Below are positions 26,718-35,314 of a stretch of DNA of 64,000 nt, one piece after another. The translations under genes and the position numbers were made by a program. Every line of letters begins with the position of its first letter. Within the stretch, counting starts at the first letter, position 1. This DNA comes from Ectothiorhodospiraceae bacterium (lineage in GTDB: Bacteria; Pseudomonadota; Gammaproteobacteria; Nitrococcales; Aquisalimonadaceae): assembly GCA_020831845.1 (NCBI GenBank), contig JAFIFV010000075.1:117708-181707 (forward strand), given 5' to 3'. Below the pieces are notes generated by a model. The model was not told the DNA's origin, ran no database searches, and saw only the letters and a program-made list of their open reading frames with translations.

Positions 26718-27492
26718 ATGGAATGGGCCGCCTCAGGCGCGATGGCGCCACTCCGAGATACCGGCGGCAGGCACGGGAAAAGCTGGACTGGTCGGCGAAC
26801 CCGATCTGACGGGAGATGACACCCAGCGGCCAGTCGGTATCCCGGATCAGGCGCCGCCCCTGTTCCAGGCGTCGCAACTGAATATAGGCATGCGGCGTGA
26901 CATCCAGTCTGTCACGGAATATGGCGTGCAGATGGCTGGCACTGATGGCGCAGGCGTCCGCCAGATGGGCGACCGTGAGCGTGCGGTCCATATGGGCGTC
27001 GATAAACGCGTTGATCAACCGCAGGTCAATCCGGGGATGCGGCCGTGTCTGTCGTGACGCCTTGTGCTGAACAGGCTTGCTCCCCAGGCTGGTACACAGC
27101 GCGCGGACAATGACGGCGCCCACTTCATCCTGCATTGCGGGGTTGCGTTCCAACTGCGTCATGAGCGCGCCAGTCAACTCCCGCAGGGCCGGATCCACCC
27201 GAAAAAAGCGTGGCTGATCAAACAGCCGGCAGGCTTCATCCCGGAAGGCGGTGCTCCGTGGTGTCGAAAGCGGCATGTCCAGTACCAGTGTGCGGTTGCG
27301 GCCATCGCCCTCGTACTCGTGATGATGCGAACACGGGATAATACAGCCGTACTCCGGCGTAATTTGCTGCTGAGTTCCTTCTATGCTCAGATCGGTCTCG
27401 CCAAACGTACAGAGCACCAACTGATGAAAGTCATGCTCATGGGAAACGTGATGACGGGACAACGTGTCGACACGTACCTCGAACAGCGGCAT
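26716..27492 (-). CDS. AraC-family transcriptional regulator
   Basis: The 258-aa product from ATG 27492 (AGGGTGG upstream) has an N-terminal cupin-like sensor domain with HVSHEHDFHQLVL and IPCSHHHEYEGDG, rich in His. The C-terminal AraC double helix-turn-helix (about residues 160-255) has LADACAISASHLHAIFRDRL and QIGFADQSSFSRACRRYLGV. An upstream ATG at 27555 would add 21 residues. It probably senses the substrate of the downstream operon and binds the tandem repeats at 26685-26717. Confidence 0.92.
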   Translation of the reverse strand: MPLFEVRVDTLSRHHVSHEHDFHQLVLCTFGETDLSIEGTQQQITPEYGCIIPCSHHHEYEGDGRNRTLVLDMPLSTPRSTAFRDEACRLFDQPRFFRVDPALRELTGALMTQLERNPAMQDEVGAVIVRALCTSLGSKPVQHKASRQTRPHPRIDLRLINAFIDAHMDRTLTVAHLADACAISASHLHAIFRDRLDVTPHAYIQLRRLEQGRRLIRDTDWPLGVISRQIGFADQSSFSRACRRYLGVAPSRLRRPIP

Positions 27493-27530
27493 GGTGGTCC
27501 ACCCTGGTCTGTGACTAACCTTCTCGGCTT

Positions 27531-27566
27531 TAGGGAGCCTCTGATCTATTCGCATGGGGCTCCCTA
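27531..27566. repeat. Inverted repeat around the alternative start of the araC-type gene
   Basis: TAGGGAGCC (27531-27539) and GGCTCCCTA (27558-27566) are perfect 9-base inverted arms with an 18-base spacer. The repeat lies just upstream of the preferred start and includes the alternative ATG at 27555. It could be an autoregulatory operator or a leader hairpin. Confidence 0.4.
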
Positions 27567-27617
27567 GGAAACACTGCTCCGCACGGGCGCGGCTGCTTGA
27601 CTCGATCAGCGCTTCCT

Positions 27618-27632
27618 GACTAAAGGTTAGTC
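27618..27632. repeat. Palindrome GACTAA-N3-TTAGTC upstream of the araC-type gene
   Basis: GACTAAAGGTTAGTC has 6-base inverted arms. Part of it, AAGGTTAGTC, recurs in inverted orientation as GACTAACCTT at 27513-27522. Both lie in the leader of the regulator gene, so they may be control sites. No binding protein can be named. Confidence 0.35.
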
Positions 27633-27662
27633 AATCTGCGTGATTCTAGGGCGGAGCCGTCT

Positions 27663-27836
27663 CTATACTCTGCGGAAGAGGTCTGAAGCTGCCGGCGTGA
27701 TGTGCTTGCCGGTGGCCTCGCACAACCCTCCGAGCGCGTAGCTGTAGGACTGGACGTAGCTGGCCACGATCGGGCTCGGTGGCACCGACTCCCGGTAATC
27801 GATCTGGAAACTGGGGTCGCCGGCGAGCGGCGGCAT
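27663..27836 (-). CDS. Short hypothetical protein with strong ribosome-binding site
   Basis: A 57-aa frame starting MPPLAGDPSFQIDYRESVPP, with GGAGG six bases before the ATG. I do not recognise a family and see no signal or membrane segment. It may be real or a remnant of a larger protein, since upstream in-frame sequence is also open but compositionally odd. It is isolated between the divergent araC-type and VOC genes. Confidence 0.4.
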   Translation of the reverse strand: MPPLAGDPSFQIDYRESVPPSPIVASYVQSYSYALGGLCEATGKHITPAASDLFRRV

Positions 27837-28060
27837 GTTCACCCTCCGGGCAGGTAGCGAACGCAGGAGCCCGGCGGTAGGCCACAACAGTACTCTTCTG
27901 CATAGCACACTACCGGGGCCGTGGGCCCGAGCACGGCTGATGTGCCCCATGAAGTGGCCGTATTCGGGTTAGCTCAGGGCCGGCTGAATAGCGGGAAATT
28001 GTCCACAAGCGCAGCGGCAGCCGTTACACTGGGACTTTGCCCAGCCGATGATGCCGCCCC

Positions 28061-28738
28061 ATGCCCTTTGCCAAAGCCTTTTTCGATGTCGGCCTGTTCA
28101 GCAACCAGGCTGCCGCTCAGCGTCGGTTCTGGAGCGACAGGATCGGCCTGCCCTTTGACCACACCCTCAAACTCGGCGGCGGCGTATTGCAGCACCGGTT
28201 CGCTGCCGGTGATGCCGTGCTGAAGCTCAATGATGCGCGTGATCCCCTGCCCACGGCCAAGGGACCCATCGAGGAAATTCTGGCGGTCGACCCTGCCTGT
28301 ACCCAGCCAGAAACCCTGAGCGATCCGGATGGCAACCGCATCACCCGCGTACCGCACGGCCACGACGGCATTTCGGGGCTGGCGGTGCGCTTGGCGGTCA
28401 GCGACCTGGAGCGCAGCGCCGCTTTCTACCAGGAAGCACTTGGCTGCACCCAGGTCAGCTCCGGCCGCTTGCAAGTTGGCAATGCCAGCCTCTTGCTGAC
28501 CGCAACCGATAGCGCGCCGGATCCGGAGCAGCCACTGGCCGCCATCGGCCTACGCTATATCACCCTGCAGGTATTCGACTGCGACGCGGCCCACCGTGCG
28601 GCGCTGAGCGCTGGCGCACGCAACGGCCGCGACCCGGTGACCATGGGCAAGACTGCGCGGATCGCTTTTGTCCGCGATCCGGACGGCACCTGGATAGAAC
28701 TCTCAGAGCGCGCCTCGGTCACCGGAAAACCGGTCTGA
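28061..28738 (+). CDS. VOC (glyoxalase/bleomycin resistance) superfamily protein
   Basis: A 225-aa protein with two vicinal-oxygen-chelate modules. The first (about residues 5-105) includes NQAAAQRRFWSDRIGLPFDH and LSDPDGNRITRV. The second (about 108-220) includes RLAVSDLERSAAFYQEALGC and FVRDPDGTWIELSER, where the Glu is the usual metal ligand. Members are isomerases, dioxygenases or binding proteins; the substrate cannot be assigned. It is transcribed alone. Confidence 0.85.
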   Translation: MPFAKAFFDVGLFSNQAAAQRRFWSDRIGLPFDHTLKLGGGVLQHRFAAGDAVLKLNDARDPLPTAKGPIEEILAVDPACTQPETLSDPDGNRITRVPHGHDGISGLAVRLAVSDLERSAAFYQEALGCTQVSSGRLQVGNASLLLTATDSAPDPEQPLAAIGLRYITLQVFDCDAAHRAALSAGARNGRDPVTMGKTARIAFVRDPDGTWIELSERASVTGKPV

Positions 28739-28766
28739 ACCGCCGCTTACCGGTGGACGCCGCCTT

Positions 28767-30422
28767 TCATGACGAGGTGAGGCCAAGCCGTTCCATCGCC
28801 ATGGCCTGGAGCTTCGGTTTGTCGTATTTGCCGGTCGGCGTGATGGGCCATTCGCCGCCACCCACCGGCACGACGTGTTTGGGAATCTTGAAACCGGCCA
28901 TCCGGCCCTCACAGAATTCCTTGAGCGCTTGCACCGATAGTGTCTCGCCCGAGACCGTCTGCACCATGGCGGTCACCGCCTCGCCCCAGCGCTCGTCGGG
29001 CACGCCCACCACCTGCACGGCACGGATATCCGGATGTCCCTCCAGGAACATCTCGACTTCCCGCTCGGAGACGTTCTCGCCCCCGGTCTTGATCATCTGC
29101 TTGTAGCGCCCGCGGTAGTAGACGTAGCCATCCGCATCCATCCAGCCGTAGTCGCCGGAATGGAAGTAGCCGTCATCGTCGAAGCTCTCCGCAGTCTGCT
29201 CTGGCATCTTGTAGTAGCCCTGGAAAAGGGTCCAACCCTTGATACAGATCTCGCCCGGCTCGTCCGGGGCGCAGGGCTGCCCGGTTTCCGGGTCGACGAT
29301 CCTCACGCTCACACCGGGGAAAGGTTGCCCGTTGCTGTTCCGGCGGATGGTCTCATCCGTCTCGTCGCGAGGCATCACGACGGAGGTGCCTTCAGTGAAG
29401 CCGTAATGGTGAGAGACAGAGGTGGAACCGAAACCCGTCTCCCGCACTGTGTCGTACCACTCCGGACCGCAGGCCAGCGTCATCTTGTGAACCCCGCTGC
29501 AATCCGTCCTCGCAAAATCCGGATGATTGGCGAGGGCACGCAGATGGGTATCGAAGCCGCTCATGCAGGTAACCCCTTCTTCACGGATCACCCGCAGCGC
29601 CTCGCCGGGCTCGAAGTGTTCCAGCAGGGCAATACAGGCCCCGGACAACGCCGTGCCCAACGTGACGTAAATACAGCCCCCAACGTGATAGAACGGCGCG
29701 TGACCGATGATCACGTCCTCCGGCCTCATCGCAAAGCACTGGGCGTACAGGTGACTGGCGATACCGACACTGCTGCCATGCGCCCGCATGGCCGGCTTCG
29801 GGAATGCCGTGCTCCCCGAGGTAAACAGAATGTAGGCGGTGTCGTCCGGCGATACGCGGTCGATCCATGCGTCGACTGCCGAAGATCGGTACCCAGCCCC
29901 GGCACGCATCAGGTCATGGAAGGCGAAGGTGCCGGGATAACGCGCGCCCTCGCGGCTGACGGTAATGACAGTGTCCAGGTTCGGGAGCGTCTCGCTCTGC
30001 AGAAAGCCGGATGTGGCATCCGCCAGTTCCGGCGCTAGCCCGGAGATGAGTGCGAGTTGGTCCACGCCTCGGAAACGGTCCCGAACGACCAGCGCCCGCG
30101 CATCGGAACGCCTCAGGGCCTGGACCAGCTCCTGGCCCCGGAAGGTAACGTTGATGGGCACGATCACCGCCCCGAGCAAGCTGATGGCATAGGAGATGTA
30201 GAACCACTCGGGCCCACCGCCCAGCATGGTGGCCACATGATCGCCACGCCGGACGCCCTGTGCCTTGAGCGCATGGGCGAACCGGCAGATACGTTCGTAC
30301 TGCTGCGCGTACGTTATCGTCTCGCCCTGAAATCGCAGCGCCGGCCGATCGGGCCAAGTGCGAGCCGCTTGACGCGCAACCTGAGGAATGGTCATGCGGG
30401 TCGGATCCGGAGTACTACCCAT
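28767..30422 (-). CDS. AMP-dependent acyl-CoA synthetase/ligase
   Basis: A 551-aa ANL-superfamily ligase that activates a carboxylic acid to its CoA ester. The phosphate loop is the unusual YILFTSGSTAFPKP (canonical TSGTTGxPKG). Other motifs are HHYGFTEGTS (A5), YFHSGDYGWMDADGYVYYRGR (A7/A8 hinge) and the C-terminal catalytic Lys in PTGKYDKPKL. It is the last gene of a three-gene operon with a thiolase-like and an enoyl-CoA hydratase gene, 14 bases after the former. The acid substrate is unknown. Confidence 0.92.
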   Translation of the reverse strand: MGSTPDPTRMTIPQVARQAARTWPDRPALRFQGETITYAQQYERICRFAHALKAQGVRRGDHVATMLGGGPEWFYISYAISLLGAVIVPINVTFRGQELVQALRRSDARALVVRDRFRGVDQLALISGLAPELADATSGFLQSETLPNLDTVITVSREGARYPGTFAFHDLMRAGAGYRSSAVDAWIDRVSPDDTAYILFTSGSTAFPKPAMRAHGSSVGIASHLYAQCFAMRPEDVIIGHAPFYHVGGCIYVTLGTALSGACIALLEHFEPGEALRVIREEGVTCMSGFDTHLRALANHPDFARTDCSGVHKMTLACGPEWYDTVRETGFGSTSVSHHYGFTEGTSVVMPRDETDETIRRNSNGQPFPGVSVRIVDPETGQPCAPDEPGEICIKGWTLFQGYYKMPEQTAESFDDDGYFHSGDYGWMDADGYVYYRGRYKQMIKTGGENVSEREVEMFLEGHPDIRAVQVVGVPDERWGEAVTAMVQTVSGETLSVQALKEFCEGRMAGFKIPKHVVPVGGGEWPITPTGKYDKPKLQAMAMERLGLTSS

Positions 30423-30436
30423 GCCTTGATGCCTCT

Positions 30437-31987
30437 TTACCGATCCGGTGTGAAGACGTTCAATCCGTCCATGCTCCGCACGCTTCCCGGACGACCGAGC
30501 CCTTCCCGGTCCACCAGATCCTGGAGCACGGCGCCATCCGGGGGTGTATTGGCGACGAATCGGCGACCGCTGTCCTGCTCCCGACCAAACACGATGCCCT
30601 GCACAGGCGCCTTGCGGTCATACATCACCGTGTAGGTTTCAATGACCGCCCGACCCGTTGGCGTTTCGGTGAAGTCCGCCTTCGGCAACGCGTCCAGTCT
30701 CGCCTGCAGCCGGGATGGTTCCTCCCGCGACCAAGGTCCCGTGACAGGCAAGCTGGAGTAGATACCGAATGCATGCTTCGTCAGGTAATACCCATTGGCC
30801 GTCACCAGCCCGTACTTGCCCGGTTCACGACGCAGTCGCCGCATCATCTCGGCGATGGAGTGCGTCACGTAGTTGTTACCGGGGCCACCGAAGTACGGCA
30901 GGCCTCCAGTCACCGTCAGCCCGCGCGGATCGTCCTCCAATAGACCCAGTTCCTGACACGCGATTTCAACTGCGGATGGGAAGCAGCTGTAGACATCGAG
31001 ATAGGACAGTTCATCCGTGCCGATGCCGGCCATGTCCAGGGCCAGCGCGGAACCGGCGCGAATGGCAGGGGACGAATACAGGTTCTCACGCTCGGTAACA
31101 TGCCAGTGATCGTGCCCGTCCGCGCACCCGTGCAGATAGATCCACTTCGATTCCGGGATCCCGCTGGCCCGCGCCTCCCCGACACTGGTGATGATCAGTG
31201 CCGACGCCTGATCCACGAACACGTTGGCGTTCATCAACCGGGGATAGGGAAACCCGATCCAGCGATTATCTGCGTCTACGCGAGCCAGCCGTTCAGCGGC
31301 CATCGGTTCCCGTCGCGTGGCCAGCGGATTGACGGCAGCCACGCTGGAGAACCCCTCCAGCAGCCTTGCCATGGATTGCAGATGCTGTTCCACCGTATGG
31401 CCGCGCCTGCCGCGGATGGCCTGTTCGAACAAGGGGTAGTAGCTGATGGCGGCGTCCAAACCATGCTTTTCCTCATGCGGGCTCCAACCGCTGCGACTCT
31501 CCCCCAGAAGCTCGGGCTCACCGCCGGGGTCTTCGGCCCAGGAGACCTCCTGGCCGGCGCGCTGCACCCCAAGCTGAGTACGCAGCGCCTCGCCGCCCAC
31601 GATCAGGGCCGCACGCATCTCGCCATCTGCAATCGCCTGGGCAAAGGTGTTAACCAGGGATTGCGGCATGTTTCCACCCACGTGGGTGTAGATCTCCCGC
31701 CCTGCCTTCAGGCCCAGCCTGCGAGCAATGCTGCGCGGAGGGTTGGCGGAACTGCCAAGGCCCGTCGCCGCAAAGCGCGGCGAGCTGTCGACAAACAGGC
31801 GCAGGACAGCAACCGTGTCAATGGCATCAGTAGTGCCCGTGCCTCCGGCGTCTTCCAGCGCCAGCCGCCCGGCGTCCGCCATGAGATCAAATGGTGAGCG
31901 CCCCTGCTCCACAGGCGTCCGCATATCAGTGACGTCACCGCACCCGACGAGGATCGGGGTGCGTGGATCGATATTCTCTGCTGCCAC
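30437..31987 (-). CDS. Thiolase-like protein (TLP1 type) with C-terminal extra domain
   Basis: A 516-aa thiolase-superfamily protein: N-terminal half to about residue 300, then YLDVYSCFPSAVEIACQELG and GGLPYFGGPGNNYVTHSIAEM. A C-terminal beta-rich extension (about 400-516, with YTVMYDRKAPVQGIVFGREQ) resembles the added domain of TLP1 proteins. The usual nucleophile Cys is replaced at HVGGNMPQSLVN, and the second catalytic Cys region reads TANGYYLTKHAFG. It may act as a CoA-binding or non-canonical lyase. Operon with the CoA ligase and enoyl-CoA hydratase. Confidence 0.82.
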   Translation of the reverse strand: MAAENIDPRTPILVGCGDVTDMRTPVEQGRSPFDLMADAGRLALEDAGGTGTTDAIDTVAVLRLFVDSSPRFAATGLGSSANPPRSIARRLGLKAGREIYTHVGGNMPQSLVNTFAQAIADGEMRAALIVGGEALRTQLGVQRAGQEVSWAEDPGGEPELLGESRSGWSPHEEKHGLDAAISYYPLFEQAIRGRRGHTVEQHLQSMARLLEGFSSVAAVNPLATRREPMAAERLARVDADNRWIGFPYPRLMNANVFVDQASALIITSVGEARASGIPESKWIYLHGCADGHDHWHVTERENLYSSPAIRAGSALALDMAGIGTDELSYLDVYSCFPSAVEIACQELGLLEDDPRGLTVTGGLPYFGGPGNNYVTHSIAEMMRRLRREPGKYGLVTANGYYLTKHAFGIYSSLPVTGPWSREEPSRLQARLDALPKADFTETPTGRAVIETYTVMYDRKAPVQGIVFGREQDSGRRFVANTPPDGAVLQDLVDREGLGRPGSVRSMDGLNVFTPDR

Positions 31988-32094
31988 TGAAGCCTCCTGT
32001 CAGTGTTCGTTAGCCGGTCCCGGACCGGCGTTCGTGCCACGCAATGCCGTTGTCACCATACCCCGCCATGGCCAACTTCCGCCCCTATGCCTTG

Positions 32095-32901
32095 TTATCC
32101 GCCCTTGCCATGCTTCCGCTCCGCCTGCGCCTGGAGGAACTCCCGCATGGCGGAGCGCGGCTCGTCGGTGGTGAACGCGCTGGCAAATGCGCTAATACCG
32201 GCGTTGACCGCTGCCCGCAGCGGCAGGTCTTCCCAGTCGCGGATCAGCTTCTTCTGGTTACGGATGGCCAACGGCGGCGATGCCAGCAGGGCACGGAGGT
32301 AGTGGTCAACTGTGTCGTCCAGTCGATCCGCGCTGACCACCTTCTCCACAAACCCCCAGGCCGCCGCAGTGTCCGCATTGATATTCTCCGCGAACAGCAG
32401 CAGCTCCCGGGTCCGCCCCCAGCCGATCAGCATCGGCAGCAGCGCCGCCTCCACCACTGACGGAATGCCAAGCCGCACCTCGGGCATGCCGAACACACTG
32501 TCGTCGGTGGCAATGCGCACGTCACACGCCGCCGCCAGCTCCATCCCGGCTCCGAACGTATAGCCCCGGACACGCGCGATCACAGGCACAGGAACAGACC
32601 GTACCGCGTCGCAGCAGGCGTGCACCCGGCTGATGAACTCCTCGGCATCGGATGGATTGTCAATTGTCCCCATCTCGCGAATGTCAGCGCCGCCCACGAA
32701 CGCCTTTTCACCCGCACCTGTCAGCACCACCGCCCGCAGGGCGGGATGCCGGGCGAGCTGCTGCAACACCGAAACCAGTTCCTCCATCAGCGCGCTGTTC
32801 ATCACGTTCAGCTTGCGTGGATTGTTGATGGTTACGGTGGCCACAGGCTCGCCAAGCCCGTCGTCCACTGTGGAAAGCACCAACGGTTCTGTTCTGGACA
32901 T
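32095..32901 (-). CDS. Enoyl-CoA hydratase/isomerase family protein
   Basis: A 268-aa crotonase-fold protein. The oxyanion-hole segment GEKAFVGGADIREMG, the second motif RGYTFGAGMELAAACDVRIA and FGMPEVRLGIPSVVEAALL carry the expected Gly and Glu positions. The start at 32901 has GGAGG nine bases upstream; ATG 32907 has only 3 bases of spacing. It opens the acyl-CoA operon with the thiolase-like gene (107-base gap) and CoA ligase. Hydratase versus isomerase activity cannot be fixed. Confidence 0.92.
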   Translation of the reverse strand: MSRTEPLVLSTVDDGLGEPVATVTINNPRKLNVMNSALMEELVSVLQQLARHPALRAVVLTGAGEKAFVGGADIREMGTIDNPSDAEEFISRVHACCDAVRSVPVPVIARVRGYTFGAGMELAAACDVRIATDDSVFGMPEVRLGIPSVVEAALLPMLIGWGRTRELLLFAENINADTAAAWGFVEKVVSADRLDDTVDHYLRALLASPPLAIRNQKKLIRDWEDLPLRAAVNAGISAFASAFTTDEPRSAMREFLQAQAERKHGKGG

Positions 32902-33107
32902 GGACATCGTCCTCCGAAAGGTCGGAAGCCATAAGCTCGTCGCCGTGCGCCACCCCGGCCCCCTGAAAGCAAGTTGAGAGCATACAACTTGCCTGATATC
33001 GAAGCCCCCGCGGGGCGACGGCCACCACGTACACTGCCCGGGGATAGATCTTTGTTATGGTGTCCGGGTCTTTCACTTGCACACTAACGGAAAAGGAGGA
33101 TGACATC

Positions 33108-33587
33108 ATGGGCTTTGCGCTATCGACCATGCGACTCACCAGCCCGGCGTTCCGCAACGGCGGCGCGATTCCGGCGAAGCATACTGGTGAAGGCGAAGAC
33201 GTCTCACCGGCATTGGCGTGGGACGGCGCACCGGAGGGGACACGTGCATTCGTGGTGGTCTGCCACGACCCCGATGCGCCACTGGTCTCCGGCAGGGGCA
33301 CTTATGGTTTCGTGCACTGGGTGCTGTACAACATCCCCGGTTCTGTCCAGAACCTGCCGGAAGGCGTCAGCGACTACACCGCCGGCAAGAATGATTTCGG
33401 CAAGACCGGTTACGGAGGCCCCATGCCGCCCGAGGGCCATGGCCTGCACCAGTACTACTTCTGGGTACTTGCGCTGGACGATGAGCCGAAGCTGGATGCC
33501 GGCCTGAGCATGTGGGAGCTGCTGGAACGCATCGAGCCGCGCATCATCGGCATGAACCGGCTCGTGGGCACCTACGAGCGTCGCTGA
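33108..33587 (+). CDS. YbhB/YbcL family (PEBP-like) protein
   Basis: A 159-aa phosphatidylethanolamine-binding-like protein. The start at 33108 has GGAGG eight bases upstream; the in-frame extension upstream is unlikely. Family features are the anion pocket VVCHDPDAPL, FVHWVLYNIP and GKTGYGGPMPPEGHGLHQYYF. No signal peptide, so it is cytoplasmic like E. coli YbhB. Function is unclear even in model organisms. It converges with the 33672-34316 gene. Confidence 0.92.
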   Translation: MGFALSTMRLTSPAFRNGGAIPAKHTGEGEDVSPALAWDGAPEGTRAFVVVCHDPDAPLVSGRGTYGFVHWVLYNIPGSVQNLPEGVSDYTAGKNDFGKTGYGGPMPPEGHGLHQYYFWVLALDDEPKLDAGLSMWELLERIEPRIIGMNRLVGTYERR

Positions 33588-33671
33588 AGCCGGAGGCGGC
33601 CGCGGCACCCTCGCGGCATCGCGATATCGCGTGGGGATTGGCCTCCCGTCAGCCGCTCGAGAATGAGGCTT

Positions 33672-34316
33672 CTACTCTCCAGCGGCGATGAGAAAGCGAT
33701 AATCCAGCCGTAGTTCGTAGCCGCCGCGCAGCACGGAAACGGACAGACCTTGCTCCTGGCCGGCGGCCTTGAGTGCCTCCATCACGGCACTGCCCTGGGC
33801 CACGGGGATGGCGTTCACCGCGGTGATCAGATCGCCTTCGGCCAGTTGCAATGCCGCCAGCGGCCCGTCCTCTTCAAACCGCTCGACCCGCCAGCCGGTA
33901 AGCACGCCGTCGGCGGACTCGGGCACCAGGGTGAGCGTATTCACCAGCCGCTGGCGGTCGAGAAACAGCGCTTCCAGGACGGGCCAGTCCAGGAACACCT
34001 CCTGGGTCCTGGCCCGGCCCTGCGCGCCATCCTCCGGCGCGGCCCGCGAGGCCTCCGCCGACGCTGCCAGTGCCAGCCGCTGCCGGCCTGCCGGACAAAG
34101 CAGCCAGACATGGTCTGCAGCCACCATCTCGAGCCGGCAAACGCCCGCCTCATCACCCGGCCGCAGCCAGCTTTCCGTGCCGACCCCGCCCCCGATCAAG
34201 GCGCGGGGCTGGGCAGCGTCGTGCAACGTTCCGCTTAATCGCAGTCCGTCGGCGGCGGCCGTACCCACCGCCAGCAGCGCCGCGATCAGAACGGAACCCG
34301 GCACGGAAGGCTTCAT
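33672..34316 (-). CDS. Periplasmic GspC-like protein with C-terminal PDZ domain
   Basis: A 214-aa exported protein (signal ending near GTAAADG). Residues 25-90 resemble a GspC homology-region-like beta domain (LSGTLHDAAQPRALIGG, LEMVAADHVWLLC). A PDZ-like C-terminal domain follows (about 125-210, FEEDGPLAALQLAEGDLITAVNAI). GspC links inner and outer membrane parts of type II secretion, but no other Gsp gene is here. It is last in the 18-gene run and overlaps the TonB/AgmX-like gene by 4 bases, suggesting a periplasmic linker of that machine. Confidence 0.75.
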   Translation of the reverse strand: MKPSVPGSVLIAALLAVGTAAADGLRLSGTLHDAAQPRALIGGGVGTESWLRPGDEAGVCRLEMVAADHVWLLCPAGRQRLALAASAEASRAAPEDGAQGRARTQEVFLDWPVLEALFLDRQRLVNTLTLVPESADGVLTGWRVERFEEDGPLAALQLAEGDLITAVNAIPVAQGSAVMEALKAAGQEQGLSVSVLRGGYELRLDYRFLIAAGE

Positions 34317-35314
34317 GAGGGAAAGAAGTCGATGGGATAGGTGATGGTCGTCCTGCCCACGTCCTTGGCGCCGAAATCCAGCTGGCGTACGCGCAGCAGG
34401 AGCCTTCTTTCCAGATCGTCATTGTTCAGATCACTGGAGACCACCTCCACAGCGCTCACCTCCCCGGAGGCCTCGATGGTCAACCGCAGAACCACCTTCC
34501 CACGCAGGGTGGGGTCGCTGCGAAGCGCGCGGTTGTAGATGGAGAAGATCGCGCTCTTGTTGCGGTCGAAAACAAGCTGAATGTCCTCGTCGGTGCGCAC
34601 GCCCTGGCGCTGCTGCGCCCGGCGCGTCTGGGCAGCGGCGGTATCCACCCCGCTGCTGACCTGGCTGGTCTCACGGCCGCTGAGCGCCCGACCGCCACCC
34701 GCGGTATTCCGGCTGAGTTCGCTGCTGTCCACACCGGCGCTGGCGGACCCTGTCCGCGAGCTGACCACGGAACGCGATTCCCTGGACTCGCTGGTGCCGC
34801 CGCTGCTCAGCTCGTCCGCGCGCAGGGAGTCGGTCGTCGGGCGGTTTCGCGCCTGGTCCAGTTCGTCGCTCAATGCCAGCACCCCTGTGCTGCGCGCCCG
34901 CTCTCGCGCTTCGGCGCGCGCGTCCGGCGCCGCTTCGGCGGGCACCGGCGGCGGCGGTGCGGGTTCGGCAAGCTGTGGTTCAGGCTCGGGGGCGGGCGGT
35001 GGCGGCGGCTCGGCCTCCACTACCGGTTCAGGTTCCGGCTCCGGCGCAGGCGGCGGTTCCGGCTCCGCGACCTCGGGTTGCGGAGCCGCCGGTGCGGGTG
35101 GCGGCGGCATTTCCCGTTCCAGCAACAGTTCGGCCACCTGGCGCGGCACATCCACCGGTTCCGGCCTCTCCCGCTCCGGCACCCGGAGAAAGGGGATCAG
35201 CAGACTGGGCAGCAGAAACAGAAGGAAGACAATCAGCAACACGCGGCGGAACCGCCGATCCTCTTCCTCCACCGGTGTCCACGGCAGCATCGGGCTCACG
35301 TATGTCGTACTCAT
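34313..35314 (-). CDS. TonB/AgmX-like energy-transducing protein
   Basis: A 333-aa protein with one N-terminal membrane helix (about residues 25-43), a Pro/Glu-rich periplasm-spanning stretch (about 57-125) and a Ser-rich linker. A C-terminal domain (about 240-333) of the AgmX/PglI type contains FDRNKSAIFSIYNRALRSDP and GKVVLRLTIEASGEVSAVEV. Myxococcus GltG/GltJ have related C-terminal domains. With ExbB and two ExbD genes directly upstream (4-base overlap) it should be the force-transmitting element. Not a siderophore TonB by context. Confidence 0.85.
   Translation of the reverse strand: MSTTYVSPMLPWTPVEEEDRRFRRVLLIVFLLFLLPSLLIPFLRVPERERPEPVDVPRQVAELLLEREMPPPPAPAAPQPEVAEPEPPPAPEPEPEPVVEAEPPPPPAPEPEPQLAEPAPPPPVPAEAAPDARAEARERARSTGVLALSDELDQARNRPTTDSLRADELSSGGTSESRESRSVVSSRTGSASAGVDSSELSRNTAGGGRALSGRETSQVSSGVDTAAAQTRRAQQRQGVRTDEDIQLVFDRNKSAIFSIYNRALRSDPTLRGKVVLRLTIEASGEVSAVEVVSSDLNNDDLERRLLLRVRQLDFGAKDVGRTTITYPIDFFPS

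Noticed and set aside
30437..31987. Thiolase-like gene as a pseudogene because the active-site Cys is absent
   Set aside because: The frame is full length, in an operon, and the TLP1-type group naturally lacks this Cys.
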